From NCBI GenBank assembly GCA_039977295.1, contig JBDWDN010000012.1:186001-250000 (forward strand): 64,000 bases of DNA, read 5' to 3'. A program made the position numbers and the translations under genes. Positions 8,524-17,201 of this stretch are shown piece after piece; positions within the stretch are counted from its first letter, which is position 1, and the number at the start of each line of letters is the position of its first letter. A model generated the notes under the pieces. That model was not told where the DNA came from, ran no database searches, and saw only the letters and a list, made by a program, of their open reading frames with translations. Source of the DNA: Hellea sp039977295. GTDB lineage: Bacteria; Pseudomonadota; Alphaproteobacteria; Caulobacterales; Maricaulaceae.

Positions 8524-11480
8524 GTGCGTTTCGTAAATCAGGACGCGGTGTTGTTAATATTGCCAAACCGCTTAATTTTACTTTTGACGGTAAGACCTAT
8601 CAAGGCGCTCAGGGCGATACGCTGGCGTCGGCATTGCTCGTAAATGGCGTTCATCTCATGGGGCGTTCATTTAAATATCATCGTCCGCGCGGCGTTGTCG
8701 GGGCAGGTTCTGAAGAGCCTAATGCGCTTGTCACTTTTGAGCGAGGCGAGGGCCGCATCACACCAAATATGCGCGCGACAGCGTTGGAATTATTTGAAGG
8801 CTTGAAAGCTAATAGTCAAAACCGCACGCCCAATTTAAAATTTGATTTAGGAGCATTTAATAACGTCTTTTCAATGTTCTTTCCTGCTGGCTTTTACAAT
8901 AAAACATTTATGTGGCCTAAGTCATTTTGGGACAAAGTTTATGAGCCATTTATCCGAAACATGGCGGGTCTTGGGCCCGCGCCGACGCATGATGATCCAG
9001 ATAATTACGCGAGCTCATATGGCTTTTGTGAAACCTTGATTGTCGGGGCGGGTCCTGCGGGAATTGCCGCGGCTTTGACGGCTGCGAAAAAAGGCGGACG
9101 TGTTATACTCGTTGATGAGCAGGCTGAACTAGGCGGGAGCCTTTTATCTGTCAATGACGCTCAAATAGACGGAGTGGCGGTAGCTGACTGGCTCGCTAAA
9201 TCCCTCAAGACACTAGCGAAGGCAAACAATGTGACGCTTATGCCGAGGACAACGGCTATAGGCTATTGGCACGATAATTTTGTGGCTTTGTCAGAACGCC
9301 TTACGGATCACATTGCGAATGTAGAGGTTGGACCTGCGCGCGAGGAGCTTCACCGAATTCGCGCAGGTCAAGTCATCATCGCTCAAGGCGGTATTGAACG
9401 TCCTTTAGTCTTTAACGGCAATGATCGTCCAGGTGTTATGCTAGCCAGTGCTGCCCAGACTTATCTAAACAAATATGGCGTTGCGATTGGAAATGAAGTT
9501 GCAGTGCTAACAAGTCATGACAGTGCCTATCAGGCTGCCTTTGATTTGGCCGATGCCAATATTCGTATCCCCGTCATCATTGATGTGCGCGAGACAATTA
9601 GCCCAGCGCTTAAAACTGAAGTCGAGCGGCGCGGTATAGACTTAATGTTAGGCGCGTCTGTGTCAAAAACGTCAGGTAAATTACGTCTTAAATCAATTGA
9701 AATTTATGCGCCTGCTACGGAAAGTAAACGCCGTGTAAATTGTGACGCGCTCATAATGTCTGGTGGATGGACCCCTAGTTTGCATCTATGGTCACATTCC
9801 AAAGGCGGCATAAAATGGGATACGGATTTGGCTGCTTACATACCCGATGCTCCAAATGAAAAAGCTGTCTGTATCGGCGCTTGTAATGGTAATTTTGGAT
9901 TGGGCGCGGCGCTCAACGCTGGAAACAAAGCAGCGGGAGGCCGCAAGCAATACGCCGTAGAAGAGCCTGAATTTGGAACGGGGGTAGTTTTAAATTCTTT
10001 GCCCAATTATATCCAATCCTCAAAGCAAAAAGCATTCGTCGATTTCCAAAATGACGTCACGGAAAAGGACATCAAACTTGCTGTGCAAGAGGGTTTTAAA
10101 TCTATTGAGCATGTGAAGCGCTACACAACAAATGGAATGGCAACCGACCAAGGTAAAACATCTAATCTCAACGCGCTTGAGATCGCCTCAAAAGCCGTAG
10201 GTAAACCTATTGAGAAAGTAGGCCTAACGACGTTCCGTCCGCCATATACGCCGACGACATTCGGCACTTTTATTGGCTATCGCGATAATGAGCTCTTTGA
10301 CCCCATTCGCAAAACACCGATGGATGGATGGGCCGAGGAGAACGGAGCCGTCTACGAGCCTGTCGCCCATTGGCGGCGTGCCTGGTACTTCCCTAAAGCC
10401 GGCGAAGACATGCACAAAGCCGTCGCGCGTGAATGCAAAGCGACGCGCGACAGCCTTGGGATTTTTGATGCTTCAACGCTTGGCAAAATTGAAGTTGTCG
10501 GCCCTGATGCCACTAAATTCATGAACTTGATGTATTCCACAAGCTGGACGAGCTTAAAACCTGGTGGATGTCGTTACGGCCTTATGCTTCGCGAAGACGG
10601 TTATATTTATGATGACGGGGTTGTCGCTCGTATGGCAGATGATCGCTATCACGTTACAACAACTACGGGCGGAGCGCCGCGTGTTTATCGTCATATGGAA
10701 GATTATCTACAAACAGAATTCCCGCATCTAGATGTGTGGCTAACTTCGACAACAGAGCAATGGGCGGTTATAGCGATTAATGGCCCAAATGCCCGAAAAT
10801 TAATTGAACCATTCGTCGAAGGCATTGACCTCTCGCCTGAGGCCTTCCCGCATATGGCGGTTCGTGAAGGCACAATTTGCGGCCTCCCAACGCGTCTCTT
10901 CCGTGTCAGTTTTACAGGCGAGCTTGGCTTTGAAATCAATGTACCGTCTCATTACGGGCGCGCGCTTTGGGAGACGCTCTTCGAAGCCGGTCAGCAATAT
11001 GACATTTGCCCCTATGGTACAGAAACGATGCACGTCCTTCGCGCAGAGAAGGGCTTTATTATTGTCGGCCAAGATACAGACGGAACTGTCACGCCCCATG
11101 ATGCAGGCATGTCTTGGGCAGTGGCTAAGAAGAAGAAGGATTTTGTGGGTATGCGTTCGTTGAAACGCTCTGACCTTGTCAAAGATGGACGTAAACATTT
11201 AGTAGGCTTATTGACGGAGGATCCAAAAACGGTCTTGGTTGAAGGCGCTCAAATAGTTATCGATCCGAACCAACCCAAGCCGATGGATATGCTAGGGCAT
11301 GTGACCTCGAGCTATTGGTCCGAAAGCTTAGGCTGTTCCGTTGCTATGGCCTTGGTGCGAGATGGATTTAATATGCAGGGAGAGAATATTTGTGTCCCTA
11401 TGCCAGACGGCAATATCACGGCAAAGATCGTGAAACCCGTCTTCTATGATCCAAAAGGGGAGCGTCTCAATGTTGTTTAA
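8520..11480 (+). CDS. soxA: Sarcosine oxidase subunit alpha (copy 1)
   Basis: A 986-residue subunit. The N-terminal part (about 15-100, FDGKTYQGAQGDTLASALL) is the ferredoxin-like fold typical of SoxA. A NAD-binding/FAD-like Rossmann region follows (GAGPAGIAAALTAAKKG, about residue 178), and the C-terminal about 380 residues are a GcvT domain that binds tetrahydrofolate and captures the methyl-derived carbon as methylene-THF. The GTG start at 8520 overlaps the soxD stop. The C-terminus overlaps the soxG start. The family length is about 960-1010 residues, so it is intact. Confidence 0.95.
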   Translation: MSAFRKSGRGVVNIAKPLNFTFDGKTYQGAQGDTLASALLVNGVHLMGRSFKYHRPRGVVGAGSEEPNALVTFERGEGRITPNMRATALELFEGLKANSQNRTPNLKFDLGAFNNVFSMFFPAGFYNKTFMWPKSFWDKVYEPFIRNMAGLGPAPTHDDPDNYASSYGFCETLIVGAGPAGIAAALTAAKKGGRVILVDEQAELGGSLLSVNDAQIDGVAVADWLAKSLKTLAKANNVTLMPRTTAIGYWHDNFVALSERLTDHIANVEVGPAREELHRIRAGQVIIAQGGIERPLVFNGNDRPGVMLASAAQTYLNKYGVAIGNEVAVLTSHDSAYQAAFDLADANIRIPVIIDVRETISPALKTEVERRGIDLMLGASVSKTSGKLRLKSIEIYAPATESKRRVNCDALIMSGGWTPSLHLWSHSKGGIKWDTDLAAYIPDAPNEKAVCIGACNGNFGLGAALNAGNKAAGGRKQYAVEEPEFGTGVVLNSLPNYIQSSKQKAFVDFQNDVTEKDIKLAVQEGFKSIEHVKRYTTNGMATDQGKTSNLNALEIASKAVGKPIEKVGLTTFRPPYTPTTFGTFIGYRDNELFDPIRKTPMDGWAEENGAVYEPVAHWRRAWYFPKAGEDMHKAVARECKATRDSLGIFDASTLGKIEVVGPDATKFMNLMYSTSWTSLKPGGCRYGLMLREDGYIYDDGVVARMADDRYHVTTTTGGAPRVYRHMEDYLQTEFPHLDVWLTSTTEQWAVIAINGPNARKLIEPFVEGIDLSPEAFPHMAVREGTICGLPTRLFRVSFTGELGFEINVPSHYGRALWETLFEAGQQYDICPYGTETMHVLRAEKGFIIVGQDTDGTVTPHDAGMSWAVAKKKKDFVGMRSLKRSDLVKDGRKHLVGLLTEDPKTVLVEGAQIVIDPNQPKPMDMLGHVTSSYWSESLGCSVAMALVRDGFNMQGENICVPMPDGNITAKIVKPVFYDPKGERLNVV

Positions 11481-12015
11481 TCAAGCGATAGATATTCCCG
11501 AAAGCCTAAACACGGATGAACTGAAACTTGTTCTTATGCCTGAGCGCCTGCGCTATAGTGTGCGAGCTAAGGCATCAGATTTAACCGCTATTAAAAGAGC
11601 GAGCGGCGTGAAACTTCCATCTAAAATTGGCGCGAGTTATATGTCGATGGCGCAATTCATTTTGTGTTTGGGGCCAGGTGAATGGCTCATTATTGCTGAC
11701 CCTCAAGAAAAAGTGAAACTCGCTAAGGCACTGGCAAAAATCCAGGAAAATTATACGGTCAGCCTCACGGATGTATCGCATCGAAATATTGGGTTTGCCC
11801 TCATGGGCCCCCGCGCGGTCAAGATGCTCAATGTCGGCTGTCCGCTTGACCTTTCGCTTGAAGCCTTCCCTGTGGGTAGAACGACCCGAACCGTCTTTGA
11901 AAGCGCCTCTATTGTTTTAACGCGCACGGGTGAAAATGATTTTGCAATTGAATGCTGGCGCTCATTTGCGCCTTATCTCCGCGATTTCTTTGCGCGCATT
12001 GCTGAGGTTAGCTAA
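11470..12015 (+). CDS. soxG: Sarcosine oxidase subunit gamma (copy 1)
   Basis: A 181-residue gamma subunit of the heterotetramer, with features such as LCLGPGEWLIIADP and SLTDVSHRNIGFALMGPRAV, which match the GcvT-like fold of SoxG. Start ATG 11470 was chosen because GGGGAG at 11457-11462 is an ideal ribosome-binding site for it. An in-frame ATG at 11446 lies further inside soxA. The copy-2 soxG has the same GGGGAGCGTCT leader before its start, which supports the choice. It is the last gene of this sox operon. Confidence 0.9.
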   Translation: MLFNQAIDIPESLNTDELKLVLMPERLRYSVRAKASDLTAIKRASGVKLPSKIGASYMSMAQFILCLGPGEWLIIADPQEKVKLAKALAKIQENYTVSLTDVSHRNIGFALMGPRAVKMLNVGCPLDLSLEAFPVGRTTRTVFESASIVLTRTGENDFAIECWRSFAPYLRDFFARIAEVS

Positions 12016-12239
12016 CAAAATTTAACAAACTACGGACCATGAAGATAAAGCCGAAACTGCCCTTATGCTAGGCCCAATGGGAGTGCGTGGTGCGCCAGAT
12101 CCAGAAATCATCGGCGAGCCCACTATATGCTATTAATAAGCCGGTAATTGACGTGAGGGCTAGCTTGGAATAGCACCTGACGCCGTGAACTATGTGTTCA
12201 AATAACCTATAATGCCACCTCACAACCTAAAGGCCTAAC

Positions 12240-13253
12240 ATGCGTGTCTCGCTCGAAAAATTACTCTCCGAGAATAAGCTATTGCTGGCAGACGGCGCGA
12301 CAGGGACTAATTTTATGGGAATGGGGTTGGAGCCCGGTTTTCCGCCGGATTTGTGGAATGTAAGTCATCCCGAAAAACCTGAGGCTTTGCATCAAATGTT
12401 TGTCGATGCAGGATCTGACATCATCCTAACGAATACTTTCGGCGCGAACGGGCCTCGGCTTAAGCTTCACAATGCTGAAGACGAAACTTATGAGATTAAC
12501 AAAGCGGGCGCCCAAGTTGCAGGGAAAGTAGCGCAGCGTGCCGCTAGGTCTGTTGTCGTGGCGGGGTCTGTCGGCCCAACGGGGGAACTGTTTGAGCCGA
12601 TGGGCGAAATGACAATGGCGTCTGCAAAAGCGGCTTTTAATGAACAAATGCGCGGCCTCAAAGATGGCGGGGTCGATGTCATCTGGATTGAAACAATGTC
12701 CGCCGCTGAGGAAATTACGGCGGCCTGTGAAGCAGCGATTGAGCTGGATATGCCCTTTGTCTTCACTGCGAGTTTCGATACGGCAGGTAAGACGATGATG
12801 GGTATTGCTCCAGGCGATATTGGAGCTGTCGCAACGGCTTTGTCAGTTAAGCCATTAGCTTATGGCGCGAATTGCGGCGTAGGGGCGTCTGATATGTTAG
12901 TCTCAAATCTAGCAATGACAAAAGCCGACCCAGACGCCGTTATTGTGGGCAAGGCCAATTGCGGGATACCTGTCATTAAAGGGAAAGAAACCGTTTATAC
13001 GGGAACGCCGCCTCTTATGGCCGACTTTATGCGTATGGCGGCAGATTCTGGCGTGCGCATTATTGGCGGATGCTGCGGTAATGCACCGGAGCATATTGCG
13101 GCTATGCGGGTAGCGATGGACAATTATGAAGCCTCCAACCGCCCGACATTAGACGACATTACGACCAAAATGGGCAAGTTAGTCTCTCCGCCAACGAGCG
13201 CTGAAGCGGCCAATCGCGTGAAAGATAGGAACTCCAGACGCCGCCGGAGATAA
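12240..13253 (+). CDS. bmt: Homocysteine S-methyltransferase, betaine-homocysteine type, with Arg-rich tail
   Basis: A 337-residue zinc-dependent homocysteine methyltransferase barrel: LLADGATGTNFMGMGLEPG at the start, zinc Cys in GANCGVG (about residue 210) and GGCCGN (about residue 280). It would transfer a methyl group from glycine betaine (or another onium donor) to homocysteine, giving methionine and dimethylglycine; a Bmt enzyme of this kind is known from Sinorhizobium meliloti. The context of dimethylglycine and sarcosine enzymes favours betaine as donor. The last nine residues include five consecutive arginines, a tail also seen on other methyl-transfer proteins here. A different methyl acceptor is possible. 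The gene converges on dmdA with one base between the stop codons. Confidence 0.8.
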   Translation: MRVSLEKLLSENKLLLADGATGTNFMGMGLEPGFPPDLWNVSHPEKPEALHQMFVDAGSDIILTNTFGANGPRLKLHNAEDETYEINKAGAQVAGKVAQRAARSVVVAGSVGPTGELFEPMGEMTMASAKAAFNEQMRGLKDGGVDVIWIETMSAAEEITAACEAAIELDMPFVFTASFDTAGKTMMGIAPGDIGAVATALSVKPLAYGANCGVGASDMLVSNLAMTKADPDAVIVGKANCGIPVIKGKETVYTGTPPLMADFMRMAADSGVRIIGGCCGNAPEHIAAMRVAMDNYEASNRPTLDDITTKMGKLVSPPTSAEAANRVKDRNSRRRRR

Positions 13254-13254
13254 T

Positions 13255-14361
13255 TTACTTGAAAGGTAGCTGCGTAATGATAGCTGCGCGGGCTCCAGCT
13301 GGTGCGTGAACACTGACGTCAGTCCCGTAATCCCAATGCGCGCGATCGATCATTCCGATAGCAACATTGGTTTTGCAGTCAGGGGACCACGCCGCAGAGG
13401 TGACTTGGCCCACTTTTTCCCCACCTATCATAACAGGCCAAGGCGCGGAGCAAGATGGAATGGCCTCGCCTGATATAGATAACCCTCGAATTTGGCGCTT
13501 AGGACCGTCGGTGAGTTCACGCTGCAAGGCATCTGCGCCGATGCAGTCCTTGGCCGATTCGCCTCTGCAGAACTTCCCAAGGCCTGCCTCAAAAGGCGTA
13601 TTGTCCCGCGTCATATCATTGCCATAGGAGAGCAGCCCGCCCTCAATGCGCTCAATCAGATTTGGGCATCCCGCGCGAACATTTAGGTCTTGGCCAGCCT
13701 CGAATAAGGCATCCCAAATAGCTTCCCCATTTTCTGTGCCATCAACATAGATTTCAAAACCGCCTTGCACGGAATATCCTGAACGGGCGACCGTATGCTG
13801 CCGGCCATTGAAGCTGAGTTGGCGGTGGCGAAAGAACCTTAAATCCGCAATGTCCTCTCCGAAAAGTCGAGCCATCAACTCATCGGACTTTGGGCCCTGT
13901 ATCGCCAAAGGGGAGACATCAGGCTCAAACACGTCGACATTAAGCCCGCGCCCTAAGGCTAGACCCTTCACCCAATAAAGAAGGTCGGAATCAGCTATGG
14001 AAATCCACCATTTATTGTCATTATGTTTAACGGTGACGGGATCGTTCAGCATTCCGCCTTTATCATCGACGACGGGGATGTAATAGCATTGGTCATCTTT
14101 CATTTTCGCCAGATTACGCGGGGTCAGCATTTGAATAAGCCGGGCGGCGTCCGCTCCCTTGACCTCGACTTGCCGCTCGCAAGCCACATCCCACACTTGC
14201 ACATGTTTTTTTAAGTGATGATAATCAGCTTCGACGCTCTCAAAGACCGTAGGCAGCAACATATGATTATAGACGGTATAACCTTTTACACCTGCATCTG
14301 TGACGCGCCGCGTAAAAGGCGTAGAGCGTGTACGGCGCGAAACTGATAAAACCGGTTGCAT
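13255..14361 (-). CDS. dmdA: Dimethylsulfoniopropionate demethylase homologue
   Basis: A 368-residue GcvT-fold protein matching the length and landmark segments of the DMSP demethylase of Pelagibacter as I know it: SRRTRSTPFTRRV at the N-terminus, YTVYNHMLLPTVF, EADYHHLKKHVQVWDVACE, and RAGCPNLIERIEGGLLSYGND near residue 235. DmdA transfers a methyl group from DMSP to tetrahydrofolate, yielding methylmercaptopropionate and 5-methyl-THF. Methyl-THF could enter the same THF oxidation route encoded at 26-31 kb. No dmdBCD genes are in the window, so downstream DMSP metabolism is unproven. Some close GcvT paralogues act on other substrates, so the substrate call is moderate. GAGA 8 nt before the ATG supports the start. 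Confidence 0.75.
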   Translation of the reverse strand: MQPVLSVSRRTRSTPFTRRVTDAGVKGYTVYNHMLLPTVFESVEADYHHLKKHVQVWDVACERQVEVKGADAARLIQMLTPRNLAKMKDDQCYYIPVVDDKGGMLNDPVTVKHNDNKWWISIADSDLLYWVKGLALGRGLNVDVFEPDVSPLAIQGPKSDELMARLFGEDIADLRFFRHRQLSFNGRQHTVARSGYSVQGGFEIYVDGTENGEAIWDALFEAGQDLNVRAGCPNLIERIEGGLLSYGNDMTRDNTPFEAGLGKFCRGESAKDCIGADALQRELTDGPKRQIRGLSISGEAIPSCSAPWPVMIGGEKVGQVTSAAWSPDCKTNVAIGMIDRAHWDYGTDVSVHAPAGARAAIITQLPFK

Positions 14362-14487
14362 AAGCGTCTCTCGAATAGGTCTTTATTCGCGCCTAGTTGA
14401 AAACGGCATTTTGTAAATTGAAAAGAACCGTGACCAAAGTTTTCTAATGGCTATAATTAGAGAGCCTAATTATTTAGCATCACAACA

Positions 14488-14507
14488 ACACCGCCAAAGG
14501 GCGGTGT
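14488..14507 (-). terminator. Hairpin after the orphan FAD oxidoreductase gene
   Basis: A perfect 8-bp stem (ACACCGCC/GGCGGTGT) with a 4-nt loop begins 6 nt past the stop codon, followed on the minus strand by TTGTTGTG. It is plausible as an intrinsic terminator despite the interrupted T-run. Confidence 0.6.
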
Positions 14508-14512
14508 AGCCA

Positions 14513-15865
14513 TTAACTCCAAGGGAAGGGGCTATTTGATGTAGGGTGCAAGTCACCTTCGGCGTAACGCCCAAAGCGGAAGGGTTTAAGCAATTCCGAT
14601 GTTTTGCCCATAATATGCTCTGCTACTAACTCGCCAACGCCCAGCATTTTATATCCGTGGTTACTATCGGCGATAATATAGCAGTTTTCACAAAACTCAT
14701 CAAAGACAGGGAAGCTGTCAGGGGTGAAGCATCCAACGCCGCCCGATGGTTCTTTATCGAATTTTTCTATCGTGCCTTCAAAGCGCTTATGACAATGCGC
14801 CAGAGCTGAGACCCACATATGAGCAAATTCAGGCGATGAAATCCATTCAGGTGATGCAGGGCCGTAAGGGTCTAGCTGTAATTCGTCGACAGGTGTTTCA
14901 ACGGGGTAGGGCATAGCCCCGCCTTGAACGCCGCCAAAGTGGAAATCAGGCTTATAGTAAAGCCCCCAAATCTTGCCTTCTTCTTCTATGGTTGAGCCAT
15001 CGACAGTAGATAGGAGCGCTGCATCTGTGTCGACATGCATAACGGGAGGCTGCCGTCCATCATTTGTCTTGAACATCTCGGGATCAACATTGAGCACGCC
15101 TTCTTCGAGTTGCCAGAATGTCCACATGCCTATTCCGTCATGTGTGGTGCCGTCTGCGCTCTTAATGCTAACCGTTTTGGGAAGCTCAAGCATGGACCAA
15201 AAATCTCGTACCCAAGGACCTGCGCCAATAACAACATAGTCACAGTCAATATCGCCTTTATCGGTTTCGACAGATGTAATCGCAGAGGACGCGCCATTGG
15301 CCCGCTTGAAGCCTGTGACCTCTATGCCCGATATGATACGCACGCCTTCGGCTTCTGCTTTTGCCGCGAGGCCATACATTGCTTTCGAATTATTCGCGTA
15401 ACCGCCTTTTTTCTCATGCAAAACAGACGTGATGTTCTCAGCTTGCCAATCGCTATAGATATCTTTCATATAGTCGCTGCAGTCTTCCTCGCCCTCGATG
15501 AACTCGCTTTCATAACTAATAGCTTTTTGTTGTTCATAAATTGAGGCAACATCTTCATGCATGCTCTCGCAAGATATCTGCATGTAGCCAACCGGGTGGT
15601 AGGAATAGCTCTCTGGGTCTGATTCCCAGGCCTTAACGGAATGGGCCATAAGCTCACGCATGGCAGGTTGATAATAATTATTGCGCACGACGCCGCAGGC
15701 TATCCCTGAAGCGCCGGCGGCTATTCCGTTTTTATCAAGGATAATAATGTCTGCCCCGCTGCCTTTTCCCGAAGCCTTTAATGACTTTGCGAGGTGAAAA
15801 GCCGTGGATAGGCCGTGAATACCTGCACCGATAATCACGTGCTTTGAATGTGTTGGAATTGCCAT
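14513..15865 (-). CDS. DAO-family FAD-dependent oxidoreductase, substrate unknown
   Basis: A 450-residue flavoprotein with an N-terminal Rossmann motif (VIIGAGIHGLSTAFHLA) and a C-terminal DAO closing segment (IIADSNHGYKMLGVGELVAEHI). It belongs to the glycine/sarcosine/amine oxidase superfamily but is not a SoxB: it lacks the RHDxVAWGYA flavinylation segment. Likely substrates are N-methylated amino acids or betaine-derived amines, judged only from the neighbourhood. GGAGAG 4 nt before the ATG is a strong ribosome-binding site. It is transcribed divergently from the LysR gene over a 208-nt spacer, so that regulator is a good candidate controller. A hairpin terminator follows. Confidence 0.8.
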   Translation of the reverse strand: MAIPTHSKHVIIGAGIHGLSTAFHLAKSLKASGKGSGADIIILDKNGIAAGASGIACGVVRNNYYQPAMRELMAHSVKAWESDPESYSYHPVGYMQISCESMHEDVASIYEQQKAISYESEFIEGEEDCSDYMKDIYSDWQAENITSVLHEKKGGYANNSKAMYGLAAKAEAEGVRIISGIEVTGFKRANGASSAITSVETDKGDIDCDYVVIGAGPWVRDFWSMLELPKTVSIKSADGTTHDGIGMWTFWQLEEGVLNVDPEMFKTNDGRQPPVMHVDTDAALLSTVDGSTIEEEGKIWGLYYKPDFHFGGVQGGAMPYPVETPVDELQLDPYGPASPEWISSPEFAHMWVSALAHCHKRFEGTIEKFDKEPSGGVGCFTPDSFPVFDEFCENCYIIADSNHGYKMLGVGELVAEHIMGKTSELLKPFRFGRYAEGDLHPTSNSPFPWS

Positions 15866-15964
15866 GTGTCTCTCCGTTTTGCCTTGGTTTAGGGACGTGA
15901 AACGCAGGAAACAACACTTCGCTAATTTTATAACTTATTTTTATCGATCTATATCGCGGCTATT

Positions 15965-15974
15965 TATAGCTATA
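15965..15974. promoter_or_regulatory. Palindrome in the LysR/FAD-oxidoreductase divergent spacer
   Basis: TATAGCTATA, extendable to an imperfect 14-bp dyad, lies about 100 nt from both divergent starts. LysR-type regulators bind such interrupted or AT-rich dyads between themselves and a target gene. This is a candidate site only. Confidence 0.3.
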
Positions 15975-16073
15975 GAATAAGCCAAATTAACTGTATTTTG
16001 TGTTTTTAGTGTATTTACATTAAGACTACTTATGATTAGCGGGAAAAGAAAAAGATTTAAGGGGACCTAAATC

Positions 16074-17063
16074 GTGAAAATACCAAATAACTTTGACCTG
16101 AGATCACTTCAAGTATTTGTCGTGACAGCGGATCAGGGCGGCATGACTCAAAGCGCGCGCGTTTTGCGCATGACTCAGTCGGCAGTGTCTCAGATTATTG
16201 CGGGGTTAGAAGACGCCGTTGAGACGAAGCTGTTTGATCGATCTGTTCGACCGATTGTTCTGACGGCAGCGGGTAAAATTCTGCTTGAACGCGGACGTCA
16301 GCTCATTCGCGATACAAAGGAAACTTTCCGAGAAACCCGAACTTTAGAACAGCGTAAACTGGCTATGCTTACCATTGCCATGACGGATAGTATGTCTGCG
16401 GTTTTGGGCGCTAAACTTTACAAATCATTGCAAGAAATATCTAGCTATTGGCGCCTTTGGGCCGGCTTATCGCCATACCACCGCGAAGAATTTCTGTCGC
16501 ACAATATCGATATTATGGTTACGACCAGTAATGTTATGGAGGACGTGGCAGGGCTAGATCGTCAGCTCATTTTCCAAGAACCTTATGTATTGGTGTTTCC
16601 AAAAGACTATACGGGATCCGTAGACATTATGGACGGCGTGCGAGATATTCCGTTTTTAAGATATTCACTACGCTCCGCCATGGGGCTGCGGATTGAATCT
16701 CAGCTCAACCGATTGCGGTTGAAATTTCCAGATGTTGTTGAATTTGACGGCGCCGCGAGTCACACAATGGCCGTGGCTGAGGGCGTAGGATGGGGTATTA
16801 CAACGCCCTTATGCCTGTTGCAAAAGGCAGAGCTTTTGGACAAAGTTCAAATTCATCCTTTGACCCGAGGGCAGTTTAGCCGGCATTTTGATTTGTTGTC
16901 GCGAGAAAATAGTTTGGGATCTATGCCCGAAAAAATAGCCGCGGAGGCGCGCAGAATACTGCAAACCGAATGCATGCCTGTGCTCTACGAAAAACTCCCT
17001 TGGATTGAAGAAAAGTTCAATTGGACGGGTGATCGACCCGAAGACCTTACGGAACGGCGCTAA
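16074..17063 (+). CDS. LysR-family transcriptional regulator
   Basis: A 329-residue regulator. The N-terminal winged HTH is clear (LRSLQVFVVTADQGGMTQSARVL, then MTQSAVSQIIAGLE, residues about 10-50), followed by a type 2 periplasmic-binding-like effector domain. The start is GTG at 16074, preceded by AAGGGGACC as ribosome-binding site. It is divergent from the FAD oxidoreductase gene and upstream of the Rieske oxygenase gene, so either or both may be targets. The effector could be a betaine-type compound; this is inferred from position only. Confidence 0.9.
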   Translation: MKIPNNFDLRSLQVFVVTADQGGMTQSARVLRMTQSAVSQIIAGLEDAVETKLFDRSVRPIVLTAAGKILLERGRQLIRDTKETFRETRTLEQRKLAMLTIAMTDSMSAVLGAKLYKSLQEISSYWRLWAGLSPYHREEFLSHNIDIMVTTSNVMEDVAGLDRQLIFQEPYVLVFPKDYTGSVDIMDGVRDIPFLRYSLRSAMGLRIESQLNRLRLKFPDVVEFDGAASHTMAVAEGVGWGITTPLCLLQKAELLDKVQIHPLTRGQFSRHFDLLSRENSLGSMPEKIAAEARRILQTECMPVLYEKLPWIEEKFNWTGDRPEDLTERR

Positions 17064-17085
17064 GCATGAATAGTGTTGCTTAGCG
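17058..17085 (+). terminator. Terminator-like hairpin after the LysR gene
   Basis: A perfect 9-bp stem CGCTAAGCA/TGCTTAGCG with a 10-nt loop, followed by TCTTTATT. The stop codon lies inside the left arm. This separates the regulator from the Rieske oxygenase gene. Confidence 0.55.
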
Positions 17086-17201
17086 TCTTTATTCCCTTGT
17101 CTTATGACTTTGTTTCAAAAGCTCTTATCTAAGGGCTTTAAGCTTGCGGTGTATAAGAGGTGTAGCTTAGTTTCGCGGTGTTGGTTTAAACAGGAAATAC
17201 T

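Noticed and set aside
12026..12136. Short open stretch (about 36 codons) between soxG1 and bmt
   Set aside because: Translation looks mildly protein-like (MLGPMGVRGAPDPEIIGEP), but it has no ribosome-binding site or recognisable family; too short to support a gene or a gene remnant.
17118..17139. Second hairpin after the LysR gene (AAAGCTCTT/AAGGGCTTT)
   Set aside because: A 9-bp stem with a wobble, but no T-run downstream; the hairpin at 17058-17085 is the better terminator. It might be part of the Rieske gene leader.
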